From assembly GCF_014078545.1 (NCBI RefSeq), contig NZ_MU078719.1, positions 1 through 64,000 of the forward strand: DNA of 64,000 bases, read 5' to 3'. The DNA is from Nitrosopumilus sp. b1 (GTDB lineage: Archaea > Thermoproteota > Nitrososphaeria > Nitrososphaerales > Nitrosopumilaceae). The translations under genes and the position numbers were made by a program. This document shows positions 1 to 8,455 of the stretch, piece after piece (within the stretch, counting starts at the first letter, position 1; every line of letters starts with the position of its first letter). The notes below the pieces were generated by a model. It worked only from the letters and a program-made list of their open reading frames with translations, did no database searches and had not been told where the DNA came from.

Positions 1-105
1 GGATATGTTGATCGTAACACCAACACAAAACCCTACACATATTCAATTACTCCAAAAGGTAAAGAGCGAATTAGTATTCTGGAAAACAACCCAACTGTGG
101 TTTAG
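1..105 (+). CDS. C-terminal fragment, winged-helix-like protein (5' end outside window)
   Basis: An open frame enters the window in frame 1 and stops with TAG at 103-105, leaving 34 residues. The fragment contains a Y-S-I-T-P-K-G-K-E-R-I segment, which resembles the last strand and helix of PadR/MarR-type winged-helix regulators (the 'Y-x-L-T-x-x-G' signature). Only the tail is visible, so the family is a guess. The AT-rich 115 bp that follow separate it from the AbrB-like gene. Confidence 0.5.
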   Translation, partial: GYVDRNTNTKPYTYSITPKGKERISILENNPTVV

Positions 106-220
106 AGTTATCTGAACTTTGTTTTTTTGGGTTTTAGTAATGATTTTTAGTAATTTTTATTATAATTTATAATTTATAGATTTTATAAAATTATATATAT
201 TATAAATTAATATTCAATTT

Positions 221-391
221 ATGGCTAGTGAAAACTACGAACATCATGAGATTTTAGTTAAGATTTCTTCGGCCGGCACGATATCTATACCTAAACAGTT
301 TAGAAAATACATGGAAATGCAAAAGGGTGATTATGTTAAAGTGATTTTGGGTAGAGATAGGCTTATTGTAAGAAAGGCTATGATATCCTAA
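221..391 (+). CDS. AbrB/SpoVT-type swapped-hairpin DNA-binding protein, 56 aa
   Basis: The 56-residue protein has the AbrB/MazE hairpin pattern: an I-S-S-A-G-T-I-S-I-P strand-turn, then K-Q-F-R-K-Y and a G-D-Y-V-K-V-I-L strand. Such domains bind DNA as dimers, either as stand-alone regulators or as antitoxins. A very AT-rich TATA region centred near 196 lies about 25 nt before the ATG, predicting a leaderless transcript. No toxin-like gene is adjacent, so a transcriptional role is likelier than an antitoxin role. Its stop overlaps the stop of the converging gene by 4 nt. Confidence 0.75.
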   Translation: MASENYEHHEILVKISSAGTISIPKQFRKYMEMQKGDYVKVILGRDRLIVRKAMIS

Positions 392-777
392 GTCCGTTCT
401 TTTGAGAGTAGTTTTATGGTCTGATATGACCATTCTCTACCTGTTCTTGTACGTTCAATCCTGCCTTTTTGGGCAAACCTGGACAGATATGTTGAGATCA
501 CACTTAGTTTAATGGGCTCATTATACTCGTCTTCGTATTTCTCTAGGATTGACGTAGATGTAAATTTCCCTATAGGGTAGTTTTTGTCTACAATATTCCA
601 TATTTTAGAGCCAACCGAGTCTAAATTGGGCGCTTCTTGCCCTTCTTCAATATTCATCAAGTCCATCATTTCAAAGATTTTTAGGACTTTTTCTCTAGTT
701 ACATTTCCTTCAAGTTTAATATCATATCTTGCTCCTTCAGAGTCCTCCATATCAATACGAATGCGTTTCTTAGCCAT
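388..777 (-). CDS. Conserved hypothetical protein with C-terminal winged helix
   Basis: 129 residues. The N-terminal 40 form a charged beta-rich segment. Residues about 70-125 look like a winged helix: a helix, then V-I-S-T-Y-L-S-R-F as recognition helix, then K-G-R-I-E-R and W-S-Y-Q as wing. The architecture resembles the 164-aa protein at 31956. A TTAA-containing box at 801-806 lies 26 nt before the ATG and may be its TATA element, which puts its promoter at the edge of the origin region. Function is not recognised; a nucleic-acid-binding regulator is inferred. Confidence 0.6.
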   Translation of the reverse strand: MAKKRIRIDMEDSEGARYDIKLEGNVTREKVLKIFEMMDLMNIEEGQEAPNLDSVGSKIWNIVDKNYPIGKFTSTSILEKYEDEYNEPIKLSVISTYLSRFAQKGRIERTRTGREWSYQTIKLLSKERT

Positions 778-931
778 AGAGTGATCAATGAGGATCTGAT
801 GTTAACTCTTCAATAGATCCGGTCAGTTTTGTTAACTAAGTGGTTTGTTAACATTGACTGCCTAGCCCACGCCTGGGGGTTTTTTTATTATTAACAATAG
901 ATAGCCTAAACATCCTTAAGATATGTTTAAT

Positions 932-959
932 TTCACGCCTGGACTGGAAATAAAGGGGT
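932..959 (+). repeat. Origin recognition box (ORB)-like repeat 1
   Basis: A 28-bp element beginning TTCACGCCTGG and continuing CTGGAAATAAAGGGGT. The core matches the archaeal ORB pattern, a TGGAAAC-like half followed by an AAGGGG G-string bound by the Orc1/Cdc6 winged helix. It is repeated 61 bp downstream in the same orientation. Confidence 0.75.
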
Positions 960-992
960 AGTTTTTTGATATTAACAGTGTTAACGTCTATC

Positions 993-1020
993 TTCACGCC
1001 TAGAGTGGAAATTAAGGGGT
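993..1020 (+). repeat. Origin recognition box (ORB)-like repeat 2
   Basis: Second copy of the 28-bp element (TTCACGCCTAG, then AGTGGAAATTAAGGGGT), differing from copy 1 at a few positions. Same strand, start-to-start distance 61 bp. A third CACGCCTGG with a G-run occurs at 868-880 without the TGGAAA core. Confidence 0.75.
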
Positions 1021-1080
1021 CATTTAATGTTCTTTTTGGATTTACTTAACATTTCATTAACTGATTGTTAACATGGAAAA

Positions 1081-1104
1081 CCCACACACCGATATTTCCA
1101 CTCT
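1081..1104 (-). repeat. Inverted, degenerate ORB-like element
   Basis: On the minus strand this reads AGAGTGGAAATATCGGTGTG. It shares the first 11 bases of the ORB2 core (AGAGTGGAAAT) but has a degenerate G-string. It faces the two direct ORBs, giving the converging arrangement common at archaeal origins. Confidence 0.55.
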
Positions 1105-1240
1105 TTTTTTCTTTTAATTTTTTTTTAAGAGAATCTAACTACTAACATACTAGAATACAATATCATTCTAAATTATCCACACTAGAAACAATGGTGTCTG
1201 AGTATCTTTATGAAAAATACATGCGATCAAAACTGGTCAA

Positions 1241-2530
1241 TTGAAACGATCCTCAATGTTAAAAATAACAATAGGATCCATTGAAGAGTTAATGGAAGAA
1301 AAAATGGATCCCGAGATGAGTGTGACTACATTAGACCCAATAGATAGAATGCTTGATGCAGCAGAAAGTGGTAAGTCATTAATTAAAAACCGAAACATTC
1401 TACATTTTACATACATTCCAAATGTAATTCATCACAGGGACTCTGAACAAGAAAAGGTCACCCAATCATTATTACCAATTTTAAAACAATCAAGACCATC
1501 AAATCTTCTAGTATATGGAAAACCAGGAACGGGAAAAACCCTAGTTGTTAGAAAGGTACTCTCAAAAATACAAGAAAGAGTTGAGAAGAGCAACTTTCCA
1601 ATTAAACTGATTTATGCCAACTCTAAAGACGAAACAACACTCTATGGGCTTTTAGTAAGTCTGGGAAGGCAATTAAACCTCTCCGAAAAAGAACTCCCTT
1701 CCACAGGCCTAGCAATTAGCGAAGTCTTCAAACGCCTTTTAAAAAATATTGAAGATGAAAAAATTAACGCAATTTTTGTTGTAGATGAGATTGATTACCT
1801 AGCACAACTGGTATCAAAAACAGGTAAAGACATCCTATACCAACTCACAAGAGCAAATGAGAGAATAAAATCAGGCTCGCTTACACTAGTAGGCATTTCA
1901 AACGACCTTACTTTCAAAGAAACACTTGATCCTAGGGTGATTAGTAGTCTTGGTGAGGAAGAGGTGGTATTCACTAACTATTCTGTAGAACAACTAAACA
2001 AAATCTTAGAGGAGCGAATTAGAGAAGCCTTCTTGGATGACTCTATTGAGGAATCTGCACTCAACCTATGTGCTGCCATGGCAGGTAGAGAACACGGCGA
2101 TGCAAGACGAGCTATCGATCTTCTTAGGGTTGCAGGGGAAATGGCTGAAAGAGAACAGGCCAAAAAAGTCACTGAAAAACACATCAGAGAAGCGTCCCAA
2201 AAAATTGAAGAAAACAAAGAGATTACAGCCCTAAAGTCATACCCATTACATGAAAAATTACTAATTATTGCAGTCATGAAGGCAAACGGAGCATCTACTG
2301 GCGAAATTTATTCAGCATACAAGGATCTCTGTAAAATTATCAGGCAAAAGGAACTAACACAAAGACGTGTTACCCAAATGCTCAGTGAAATAGAAATGTC
2401 TGGAATAATCACAGGGCGTATAGTGCACCAAGGAATTCATGGAAGAACAAAAAAATTCAAACTAACAATACCCACTGATATGGTAAAACAAACATTCAGT
2501 GACGACCTATCACTGGAAGATATTATCTAA
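1241..2530 (+). CDS. cdc6: Orc1/Cdc6 replication initiator
   Basis: 429 residues, normal for archaeal Orc1/Cdc6. It binds origin ORBs and loads MCM. Walker A G-K-P-G-T-G-K-T is at residues 93-100, Walker B I-F-V-V-D-E-I-D at about 178-185, a sensor 1-type L-V-G-I-S-N-D follows, then an AAA+ lid with G-R-E-H-G-D-A-R-R-A (sensor 2). A winged helix occupies about 330-429. The start is TTG; no upstream in-frame ATG is open, and an ATG at residue 6 is an alternative. It adjoins the putative oriC and converges on the PolD small subunit with an 8-bp overlap. Confidence 0.95.
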   Translation: MKRSSMLKITIGSIEELMEEKMDPEMSVTTLDPIDRMLDAAESGKSLIKNRNILHFTYIPNVIHHRDSEQEKVTQSLLPILKQSRPSNLLVYGKPGTGKTLVVRKVLSKIQERVEKSNFPIKLIYANSKDETTLYGLLVSLGRQLNLSEKELPSTGLAISEVFKRLLKNIEDEKINAIFVVDEIDYLAQLVSKTGKDILYQLTRANERIKSGSLTLVGISNDLTFKETLDPRVISSLGEEEVVFTNYSVEQLNKILEERIREAFLDDSIEESALNLCAAMAGREHGDARRAIDLLRVAGEMAEREQAKKVTEKHIREASQKIEENKEITALKSYPLHEKLLIIAVMKANGASTGEIYSAYKDLCKIIRQKELTQRRVTQMLSEIEMSGIITGRIVHQGIHGRTKKFKLTIPTDMVKQTFSDDLSLEDII

Positions 2531-3950
2531 CACTAAAATCCTTAGAATATACCTTGAAGGTTTTCAAATTGAGAATTATGGCCAGCCCAGGCGTAGGTGT
2601 TATCCCCACACTTGATTGAAAGGGCGTCTGATTCTGCCATGTTCCCGAATTAATCATCAATACTCCGCGATATAGGTCCAAGTCAATGACATGTACATGT
2701 CCCACATGGAAAACATCAGGCACTTCATCAATTACCATCATATCTTCTGATTCTGGGGCTATTGGGGTTTGACTTCCATAAACAGGACTCATATGCCTTG
2801 CCTTCAACAAATGTTTCATTACATTTACCGGCTTGTCGTAACTTAATCCAGGAGTTACCTTCACAATATCATCAATACTCTGGCCATGAAACATCAATAC
2901 TCTAACCCCGTTTAGCGATACCATAGAGGGATTTCCTACCATATGGAAATTTTGAGTTTCCCAAAAATCAGAATTGTATTTTTTTGGAATAGCTGGCTGA
3001 GGAAGTGCTCGCCTTCCAGGATCGTGGTTTCCAGGCATTATTACAACATGAATGTTTTTTGGGATTTTTGATAAAAGATCATAGGTCTTTGATAGTTGGG
3101 ATTCAATTGTCGGAAAATCCAATTCTTTGTCTTGGTTTGGATATATCCCAACACCATCAACCAAATCTCCACCAATCAAAACAAAACGAGTTTTTCTTGC
3201 TATTGGGTCGGGGCTCGATAGCCATGCAACAAAATCCTCAAACTCTTTTTCCATGAAATACTTACTTCCAATATGCAAATCAGAAAGAAAGACAGCATAC
3301 GTATCTGTCTCAGACCTATTTGACGCCTTATCAGGAATATCGGGCAAAATCACATCTTTTATGATATACCCACCTTTTTTCGAGGCAGAGATCTTTAACA
3401 TAACATACTGATCTATTAGCAATACTTCAGAGACCTGCTGCAAGTCTTTATCAAAAACAATACCCTCTAGTACACCCGTAGGATCCTCCACTGTAACTCT
3501 AACAACATTTCTCTCAGACGATCTCTCAGTTACAAGTCCTGAGACATACATATCATCCTCTGACTTTGTAGCAATTACTGAGGATATCGACTTTAACAAT
3601 CTAGCCTCAGGCCTGTTTGATATTATTTTTTTAAGTTTTGCAAGACGGCTTGCAAACAACATGTTATACCCAGATACCCCCTCAGCAGATGTGATCTTTG
3701 AAGAAGGATCTGAAAGTATTCGAAACTCACTTTTTAGAGTGGCGTCTTCTTTTATCCCTAGAAAAGTCTCCAAATCATCCTGATTTATTAGAAACAATTT
3801 TTGCCGCGTCTTTTGCCTTACCACCTCTTTTATGACATGTTGTAGATCCTCAATCTGAACTCCTTCCAGAATTTTTAATGCATCAGGATGTATCTGAAAA
3901 CCCTTGTTTAATGCGTAGTTTAATGCAAGTGAAACTTCCCTATTCAACAT
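2523..3950 (-). CDS. polB: DNA polymerase D small subunit (DP1)
   Basis: DP1 is the calcineurin-like phosphoesterase subunit of the archaeal replicative polymerase PolD, with 3'-5' exonuclease activity. The order is a helical N-terminus, an OB fold (about residues 110-200), then the phosphoesterase with S-D-L-H-I-G, G-G-D-L-V-D, M-P-G-N-H-D-P and a late V-G-H-V-H metal-ligand motif. About 475 aa, normal length. A TATA-like ATTAAATC at 3972-3979 is centred 26 nt before the ATG at 3950, so I prefer that start over the in-frame ATG at 3962. The large subunit DP2 is not in this window. Confidence 0.93.
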   Translation of the reverse strand: MLNREVSLALNYALNKGFQIHPDALKILEGVQIEDLQHVIKEVVRQKTRQKLFLINQDDLETFLGIKEDATLKSEFRILSDPSSKITSAEGVSGYNMLFASRLAKLKKIISNRPEARLLKSISSVIATKSEDDMYVSGLVTERSSERNVVRVTVEDPTGVLEGIVFDKDLQQVSEVLLIDQYVMLKISASKKGGYIIKDVILPDIPDKASNRSETDTYAVFLSDLHIGSKYFMEKEFEDFVAWLSSPDPIARKTRFVLIGGDLVDGVGIYPNQDKELDFPTIESQLSKTYDLLSKIPKNIHVVIMPGNHDPGRRALPQPAIPKKYNSDFWETQNFHMVGNPSMVSLNGVRVLMFHGQSIDDIVKVTPGLSYDKPVNVMKHLLKARHMSPVYGSQTPIAPESEDMMVIDEVPDVFHVGHVHVIDLDLYRGVLMINSGTWQNQTPFQSSVGITPTPGLAIILNLKTFKVYSKDFSVR

Positions 3951-4010
3951 CAAAAAACCCATGACGTTTTAATTAAATCTGCGCACATTACACACCAACA
4001 GGCTCAAATA

Positions 4011-4568
4011 GTGTTTGAAAAATTTTTAGTTATTATGAAAAAACGAATATTACTATTTTTTATTTTTATGGCATTATTTTCAGGAGCGTATCAACTGGGC
4101 TCTATGAGTGAAGTAAATGATGAGGAAGCACAAGCATTTTTAGAAGAATTTGAAGAGCTTGTAAAAGACATTGATTCTATTGGAATTTTTGTACATAACA
4201 CGTCTATTGCCTTACCAATGTTTGTCCCTGGGTTTGGTGTGGGTTGGGGACTCTTCTCGGCGTGGTCTACAGGATACGCATTTGCATCAATTGTTGCAGT
4301 AACACCAATTCTAGCAGGAATGCCCCCATTAGCTCTTCTCTACTTATCTCCATTTGGAATTATGGAATTGGTGGCATATTCTCTGGGCACCTCTAGAAGC
4401 TACATCCTAATTCATGCCATAGTCAAAAAGAATCCTCTCTACCCAATAATGAAACCTACAATAATCGAGATTGGGATAATGATTGGACTTTTGTTAGCTG
4501 GAGGATTTTTAGAGTTTTACATGATAAGTCTGGTACAAGAAAGTGGATTTGAGCTACCAGGAATCTGA
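4011..4568 (+). CDS. Integral membrane protein, SpoIIM-like
   Basis: 185 residues with an N-terminal K-K-R followed by a hydrophobic helix, an acidic stretch (E-E-A-Q-A-F-L-E-E-F-E-E-L), then three or four membrane segments. The N-T-S-I-A-L-P motif followed by G-F-G-V-G-W-G and a G-Y-A-F turn resembles the SpoIIM/DUF95 family (stage II sporulation protein M-like), whose archaeal members have unknown roles. GTG at 4011 is used; ATG at 4035, just before K-K-R, is equally plausible. Family assignment moderate, function unknown. Confidence 0.6.
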   Translation: MFEKFLVIMKKRILLFFIFMALFSGAYQLGSMSEVNDEEAQAFLEEFEELVKDIDSIGIFVHNTSIALPMFVPGFGVGWGLFSAWSTGYAFASIVAVTPILAGMPPLALLYLSPFGIMELVAYSLGTSRSYILIHAIVKKNPLYPIMKPTIIEIGIMIGLLLAGGFLEFYMISLVQESGFELPGI

Positions 4569-4647
4569 TCATGTTTAGACTAACTATTGATTTAATCTAA
4601 AATAATTTAGTAGTAAATTATAAACCAAATTAGAGCCATCATCAATA

Positions 4648-5643
4648 GTGAAACGTTTCATAATATTATCAATTATAGCATTTTCAGGATTATTACTAGG
4701 AGTAACAACTAATGAAGCCTCAGGCGCATTAGCATCTAACAATCCATTTGTATTAGAAGGCTCGGGATACGCGGTAACTGATGATCAAATAAAAATCTCA
4801 TTGATAAATTTTGATCTAACAACAGGTTCGATTGTAAACACCCGTGGCACAATAACAATTGATAATGGTTTTATCACGATAAATGATGATGATTTTTCAA
4901 TCGACAACTTACGTGGTACAGTTTTACGTGATGGAAGATTTCTAAGAATTTCAGGAACTGCCGATGGATTAACCGGAAATGATTTATCATTCAGTCTATT
5001 TGGGAGAATGATTCAAGAGACCAATATTGGCTCAATTTACAGCTTTTCAGGAAAAGCAAGTATTGATGATGAAACATACAAAATAGTTTACACCTCACAA
5101 CTCTCCAAGTTTACTGCAGTCAAAACCCCAACTACTGTAACACCCGAAAAACAAAATGAAATTACTATTAAGATTTTCAAAGGTGCATCAACCAAAGCAG
5201 TTGCAGCAAACTACATTGAAGCTCTTGGAAGTAAGAGTCTATCTTCCGGACAAGGCTCACAGCAATCATACATCTCAATGGATAGAATTACCATGAAACC
5301 AGGAACCACAATAAAATGGGTTAATGATGATACAGTACCTCACAGGATCACAAGTGGTGAGGGATTAGGAAGTAATGCTAGAGATTCACAATCAAACGTA
5401 AAAATTTGTGATGAAAGTACAAAATTAAAGGAAGGTTCTAGCTACAAACAATCTGATTGTACATTTACACTTGATGGAAGAATCAACACTGGAGTCATAG
5501 CACCTGGAGAATCATTTAGTGTAACAATCACCGAATCAGGATTCTATCGATTTGCTGATCCTGATTATTTGTGGATTAACGGTGTAATCTATGCCTTTGA
5601 AAATACTGGATCAACAGTTTTTGGAAGTACAAAACAAAACTAA
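4648..5643 (+). CDS. Exported protein with degenerate cupredoxin-like C-terminal domain
   Basis: 331 residues with an N-terminal signal peptide. Residues about 30-160 are beta-rich and unrecognised. Residues about 205-320 read like a plastocyanin/cupredoxin fold: K-P-G-T-T-I-K-W-V-N-D-D-T-V-P-H-R-I, then A-P-G-E-S-F-S-V-T-I and G-F-Y-R-F. The first Cu-ligand His is present, but the usual C-x-x-H-P-x-M ligand loop reads A-D-P-D-Y-L-W-I, so the Cys, second His and Met are missing. Two other Cys nearby could form a disulfide. A TATA box (4617-4624) sits 27 nt before the GTG. A structural rather than electron-transfer role is inferred. Confidence 0.7.
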   Translation: MKRFIILSIIAFSGLLLGVTTNEASGALASNNPFVLEGSGYAVTDDQIKISLINFDLTTGSIVNTRGTITIDNGFITINDDDFSIDNLRGTVLRDGRFLRISGTADGLTGNDLSFSLFGRMIQETNIGSIYSFSGKASIDDETYKIVYTSQLSKFTAVKTPTTVTPEKQNEITIKIFKGASTKAVAANYIEALGSKSLSSGQGSQQSYISMDRITMKPGTTIKWVNDDTVPHRITSGEGLGSNARDSQSNVKICDESTKLKEGSSYKQSDCTFTLDGRINTGVIAPGESFSVTITESGFYRFADPDYLWINGVIYAFENTGSTVFGSTKQN

Positions 5644-6353
5644 TTTTTCCATTGCCATTTGTAGTTCATGTACGAATCTAACTTTGTTTGATTAAACACC
5701 ATAACAGAAAGATCTGAAAACTCTTTCCCTTGTAATTCCTTAACTGTACCTACAAAAGACGTTTCTTTTTCTGTAGTTAATGCTTCGAATACATACACCT
5801 TCATTTCTGATGTATCAAATCCATTTTTTTCCAAATACAACGAAATCTCAGATGGCATGAAATGTTTTTCAGGCATCTTTGGCCATGGTCTTGGAACTAG
5901 AATCACACTAAATCCATCAATTAATGCTTTTTGGAGTTCTAATTTTTTCTCCTCAATGGATGATGTTACATGCATGGTGATTACCTTGGATTTATCAAGA
6001 GGAACCTTAGCTTTTGAAGCTGCTACCTGAATGGAGCTGATTCCCGGTACAATCTCAACATTACCAAATATCTCAATTAACCTATCTACCACTTCTGATT
6101 CTGAAAAATTTACATCACCTGTAAATGGTACAACTAAATTTTTTCTTCCTAAATTTGTAGCAATTTTTTGATAAACCTCTTCTTGATTCTTCATTGTAAT
6201 TTCATGAACTTCCTTATCCCCCAACAGGTCAGTAATTGTTTGTAGAGTGAATTTGTATCCTGCAATAACATCAGAATCTCGAATAATTTTTTTTGCTACA
6301 TCAGTAACATACTCTGAGGATCCCGGTCCTACACCAAGTGCATATACAGTCAT
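5640..6353 (-). CDS. cbiE: Cobalt-precorrin-7 C5-methyltransferase (CbiE)
   Basis: 237 residues of the precorrin methyltransferase (SAM-dependent tetrapyrrole methylase) family. The N-terminal G-V-G-P-G-S loop followed by Y-V-T-x-x-A-x-x-x-I and V-I-A-G-Y is the CbiE pattern, and V-P-G-I-S-S-I-Q forms the second SAM-contact segment. It methylates C5 in anaerobic cobalamin synthesis. The ATG directly abuts the stop of the upstream gene (TAAATG), indicating translational coupling. The partner CbiT (C15 methylation/decarboxylation) is not fused here and is not in the window. Confidence 0.85.
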   Translation of the reverse strand: MTVYALGVGPGSSEYVTDVAKKIIRDSDVIAGYKFTLQTITDLLGDKEVHEITMKNQEEVYQKIATNLGRKNLVVPFTGDVNFSESEVVDRLIEIFGNVEIVPGISSIQVAASKAKVPLDKSKVITMHVTSSIEEKKLELQKALIDGFSVILVPRPWPKMPEKHFMPSEISLYLEKNGFDTSEMKVYVFEALTTEKETSFVGTVKELQGKEFSDLSVMVFNQTKLDSYMNYKWQWKN

Positions 6354-6845
6354 TTATCTCGTGAGTCTCTGTCCGTCTTTAATATATTCCACAAATGGAG
6401 CCCAATCAACGTGCATGTATTTTGTTGGCTCTTTAACAGGATATTTTACCCAGTCTTGTGCAACTGAATACTGAAACTTTTCATTCTTTCCATTCTTTTG
6501 ATATTCTAAATTCAAAACACTTCCCCATTCCTTTTCTTCAAAATTTATTTTTGAAATATCATCAAAGGCCAACTCTACATTTTTTTCATTCTTTAAATCT
6601 TCAACCAAATCTTTTTCATCATATCCATCATGTATATTCATAATGTTTTTTGTTTTTAATACCATCATTCCCTGTCTTTTTACTATGGCATCCCACCATC
6701 TCATTTTTGCTTGTGTCTTGTGTACAAACATCAAATGTTTATCAGTTAATACCAACATCCCTTCCCTGCCTCCTATTGAAAGAAATTTTTTTGCCTCTCG
6801 CCAAACTGAAACAACATGAGCTCGAATCTTCTCATCTGTATCCAT
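6354..6845 (-). CDS. Conserved hypothetical protein, possible PH/GRAM-like fold
   Basis: 163 residues, soluble. It begins with a short helix, then G-M-L-V-L-T-D-K-H-L-M-F-V, a strand pair seen in GRAM/bacterial PH domains, alternating with charged loops; a W-rich tail follows. A TATA-like element (6867-6876) is centred 26 nt upstream of the ATG, so the mRNA is probably leaderless. It is the first gene of a two-gene operon with cbiE (stop and start adjacent), which suggests but does not prove a link to corrinoid synthesis. Family not firmly recognised. Confidence 0.55.
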   Translation of the reverse strand: MDTDEKIRAHVVSVWREAKKFLSIGGREGMLVLTDKHLMFVHKTQAKMRWWDAIVKRQGMMVLKTKNIMNIHDGYDEKDLVEDLKNEKNVELAFDDISKINFEEKEWGSVLNLEYQKNGKNEKFQYSVAQDWVKYPVKEPTKYMHVDWAPFVEYIKDGQRLTR

Positions 6846-6921
6846 GTGGAAATTCCAATTTTACTTGATAAAAACTAATACGTCATTTGGCTTTTATTTG
6901 GGTTAGAACAGCTGTGGTCAA

Positions 6922-8454
6922 ATGATTAAGAAAATAATTCTTCTTAGCTTTATGATAATTCTATTTAGTCATACAAACCAATCATTTGCTGACAATGACA
7001 AATTGGTTATCCTGCATACACAATCTGGAGATATTACAATTGAGTTCTTTACAGAAGATGCACCAAAACACGTTGAGAACTTTATCAAATTAGCTGAGAG
7101 TGGATTCTACGATAGAACTGTATTTCATAGAGTGATTAAGGATTTCATGATTCAGGGGGGTGATCCAAAAACTACTCCTGGAGGGTATCAATCCATTTCT
7201 GAGTGGGGCACTGGTGATCCTGGTTACTCAATTGATGCAGAATTTAATGACATTAAACACAACCGAGGCATTGTCTCAATGGCAAGAGCTATGGATCCAA
7301 ACAGTGCAGGCTCACAATTCTTCATTGTTCATAAGGATTCAAATTTTCTTGATGGTCAGTATACTGTATTTGGAAGAATTGTAACACAAGAAAGTTTTGA
7401 AACACTAGATAAAATTGCCAATCTTGAGACCCCACCTGATGGTTCAATTCCATTTGACTGGGGCAAGGGTGAAATTTTGAGTGCAGAAGTTGTTGATAGA
7501 TCAGACGTTCCAAATATGCTAACTCTTGGTGAGCCTGAGCGAACTACTGTAGAAAAAACTGAATCTGGACCATACACAAATAAGAAATTAGGAATTTCAT
7601 TTATGGCACCAGAGGGATGGCTGCTGCAGGAACTACAAAAAACATCTCCTAACGTTCCTGATGTTGTAGCTGTTGGTCCAAAAATCGATGGAATGAGTGC
7701 CACTCTAACACTTTCTGTTGTTTATTCAGATGGAAGATCACTTGAAGAGAAAATTGCTGAATCTAGAAACAACCTTAAATCATCAATAGATGCAGGGGAG
7801 CTACAAATTATCAGTGAAAAAGAAGAAAAAATTCAAAACAAAGAATCATTCATTACAGAAGCAATTGGAAAATTTGATGTAAAGAACTCCACAGTTAATG
7901 TAAAATTCCGAGAGATTGTTATTTCAACACCAGAAAAATTCTATACCTTTACCTATTCAAACTCTGAAGAAAACTTTGATAGATATTTAGAAGAATTTGA
8001 AACAACAGTTGGATCTTTTAAGATATTAAATGAACCAGAAAAAGAATCAGAATCACCATATCAAGATTTTGGAGAAAATAACAAAGAAGGTGGAGGATGT
8101 CTTATCGCAACTGCAGCATTTGGATCTGAGCTTGCACCACAGGTGCAACAGCTGCGAGAGATAAGGGACAACATAGTACTATCTACTCATTCAGGTACTG
8201 CATTCATGACAGGATTCAACCAACTCTACTATTCCTTCTCACCCGCAATAGCTGACTATGAGCGAGAGAATCCCATATTCAAAGAGGCAGTAAAGCTTGC
8301 AATTACTCCAATGCTATCTACGCTTTCAATTTTGAATCATGTCGATGTTGATTCTGAAGAAGAGATGCTAGGATATGGAGTTGGAATTATTATGCTAAAT
8401 GCTGGAATTTACATTGTTGGACCAGCTATACTCATCTATAGAATAAGAAAATAA
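6922..8454 (+). CDS. Exported cyclophilin-type peptidyl-prolyl isomerase with CFI-box C-terminus
   Basis: 510 residues in three parts. A signal peptide (1-23) precedes a cyclophilin domain (about 27-195) with the catalytic F-H-R-V-I, F-M-I-Q-G-G-D-P and G-S-Q-F-F-I motifs intact. A middle alpha/beta domain (about 210-375) has no family I can name. The C-terminal about 120 residues carry the CFI-box signature (G-G-G-C-L-I-A-T-A-A-F-G-S, then L-R-x-x-R-D and Y-Y-S-F-S-P) and end in a membrane helix, so the protein is probably tethered outside the cell. A TATA-like box at 6891-6900 fits a leaderless start. It likely folds secreted or S-layer proteins. Confidence 0.88.
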   Translation: MIKKIILLSFMIILFSHTNQSFADNDKLVILHTQSGDITIEFFTEDAPKHVENFIKLAESGFYDRTVFHRVIKDFMIQGGDPKTTPGGYQSISEWGTGDPGYSIDAEFNDIKHNRGIVSMARAMDPNSAGSQFFIVHKDSNFLDGQYTVFGRIVTQESFETLDKIANLETPPDGSIPFDWGKGEILSAEVVDRSDVPNMLTLGEPERTTVEKTESGPYTNKKLGISFMAPEGWLLQELQKTSPNVPDVVAVGPKIDGMSATLTLSVVYSDGRSLEEKIAESRNNLKSSIDAGELQIISEKEEKIQNKESFITEAIGKFDVKNSTVNVKFREIVISTPEKFYTFTYSNSEENFDRYLEEFETTVGSFKILNEPEKESESPYQDFGENNKEGGGCLIATAAFGSELAPQVQQLREIRDNIVLSTHSGTAFMTGFNQLYYSFSPAIADYERENPIFKEAVKLAITPMLSTLSILNHVDVDSEEEMLGYGVGIIMLNAGIYIVGPAILIYRIRK

Positions 8455-8455
8455 A

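Larger units (their letters stand above)
778..1240. other. Probable chromosomal replication origin (oriC)
   Basis: This 463-bp gene-free stretch sits directly upstream of cdc6/orc1. It holds two near-identical 28-bp ORB-like repeats (932-959 and 993-1020), a partial inverted copy (1081-1104), a shorter related element around 868-880, nine TTAAC words (five as GTTAAC palindromes), and a T-rich tract at 1101-1129 that could serve as the unwinding element. Archaeal origins typically lie beside cdc6, and in euryarchaea often beside the PolD small subunit gene, as here. Function is inferred from layout and repeats. Confidence 0.75.

Noticed and set aside
221-391. AbrB protein as antitoxin of a toxin-antitoxin pair
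   Set aside because: No PIN, MazF or other toxin-like frame is next to it; the converging 129-aa protein looks like a winged helix.
4648-5643. Functional plastocyanin electron carrier
   Set aside because: Cys, second His and Met ligands are missing from the usual loop.
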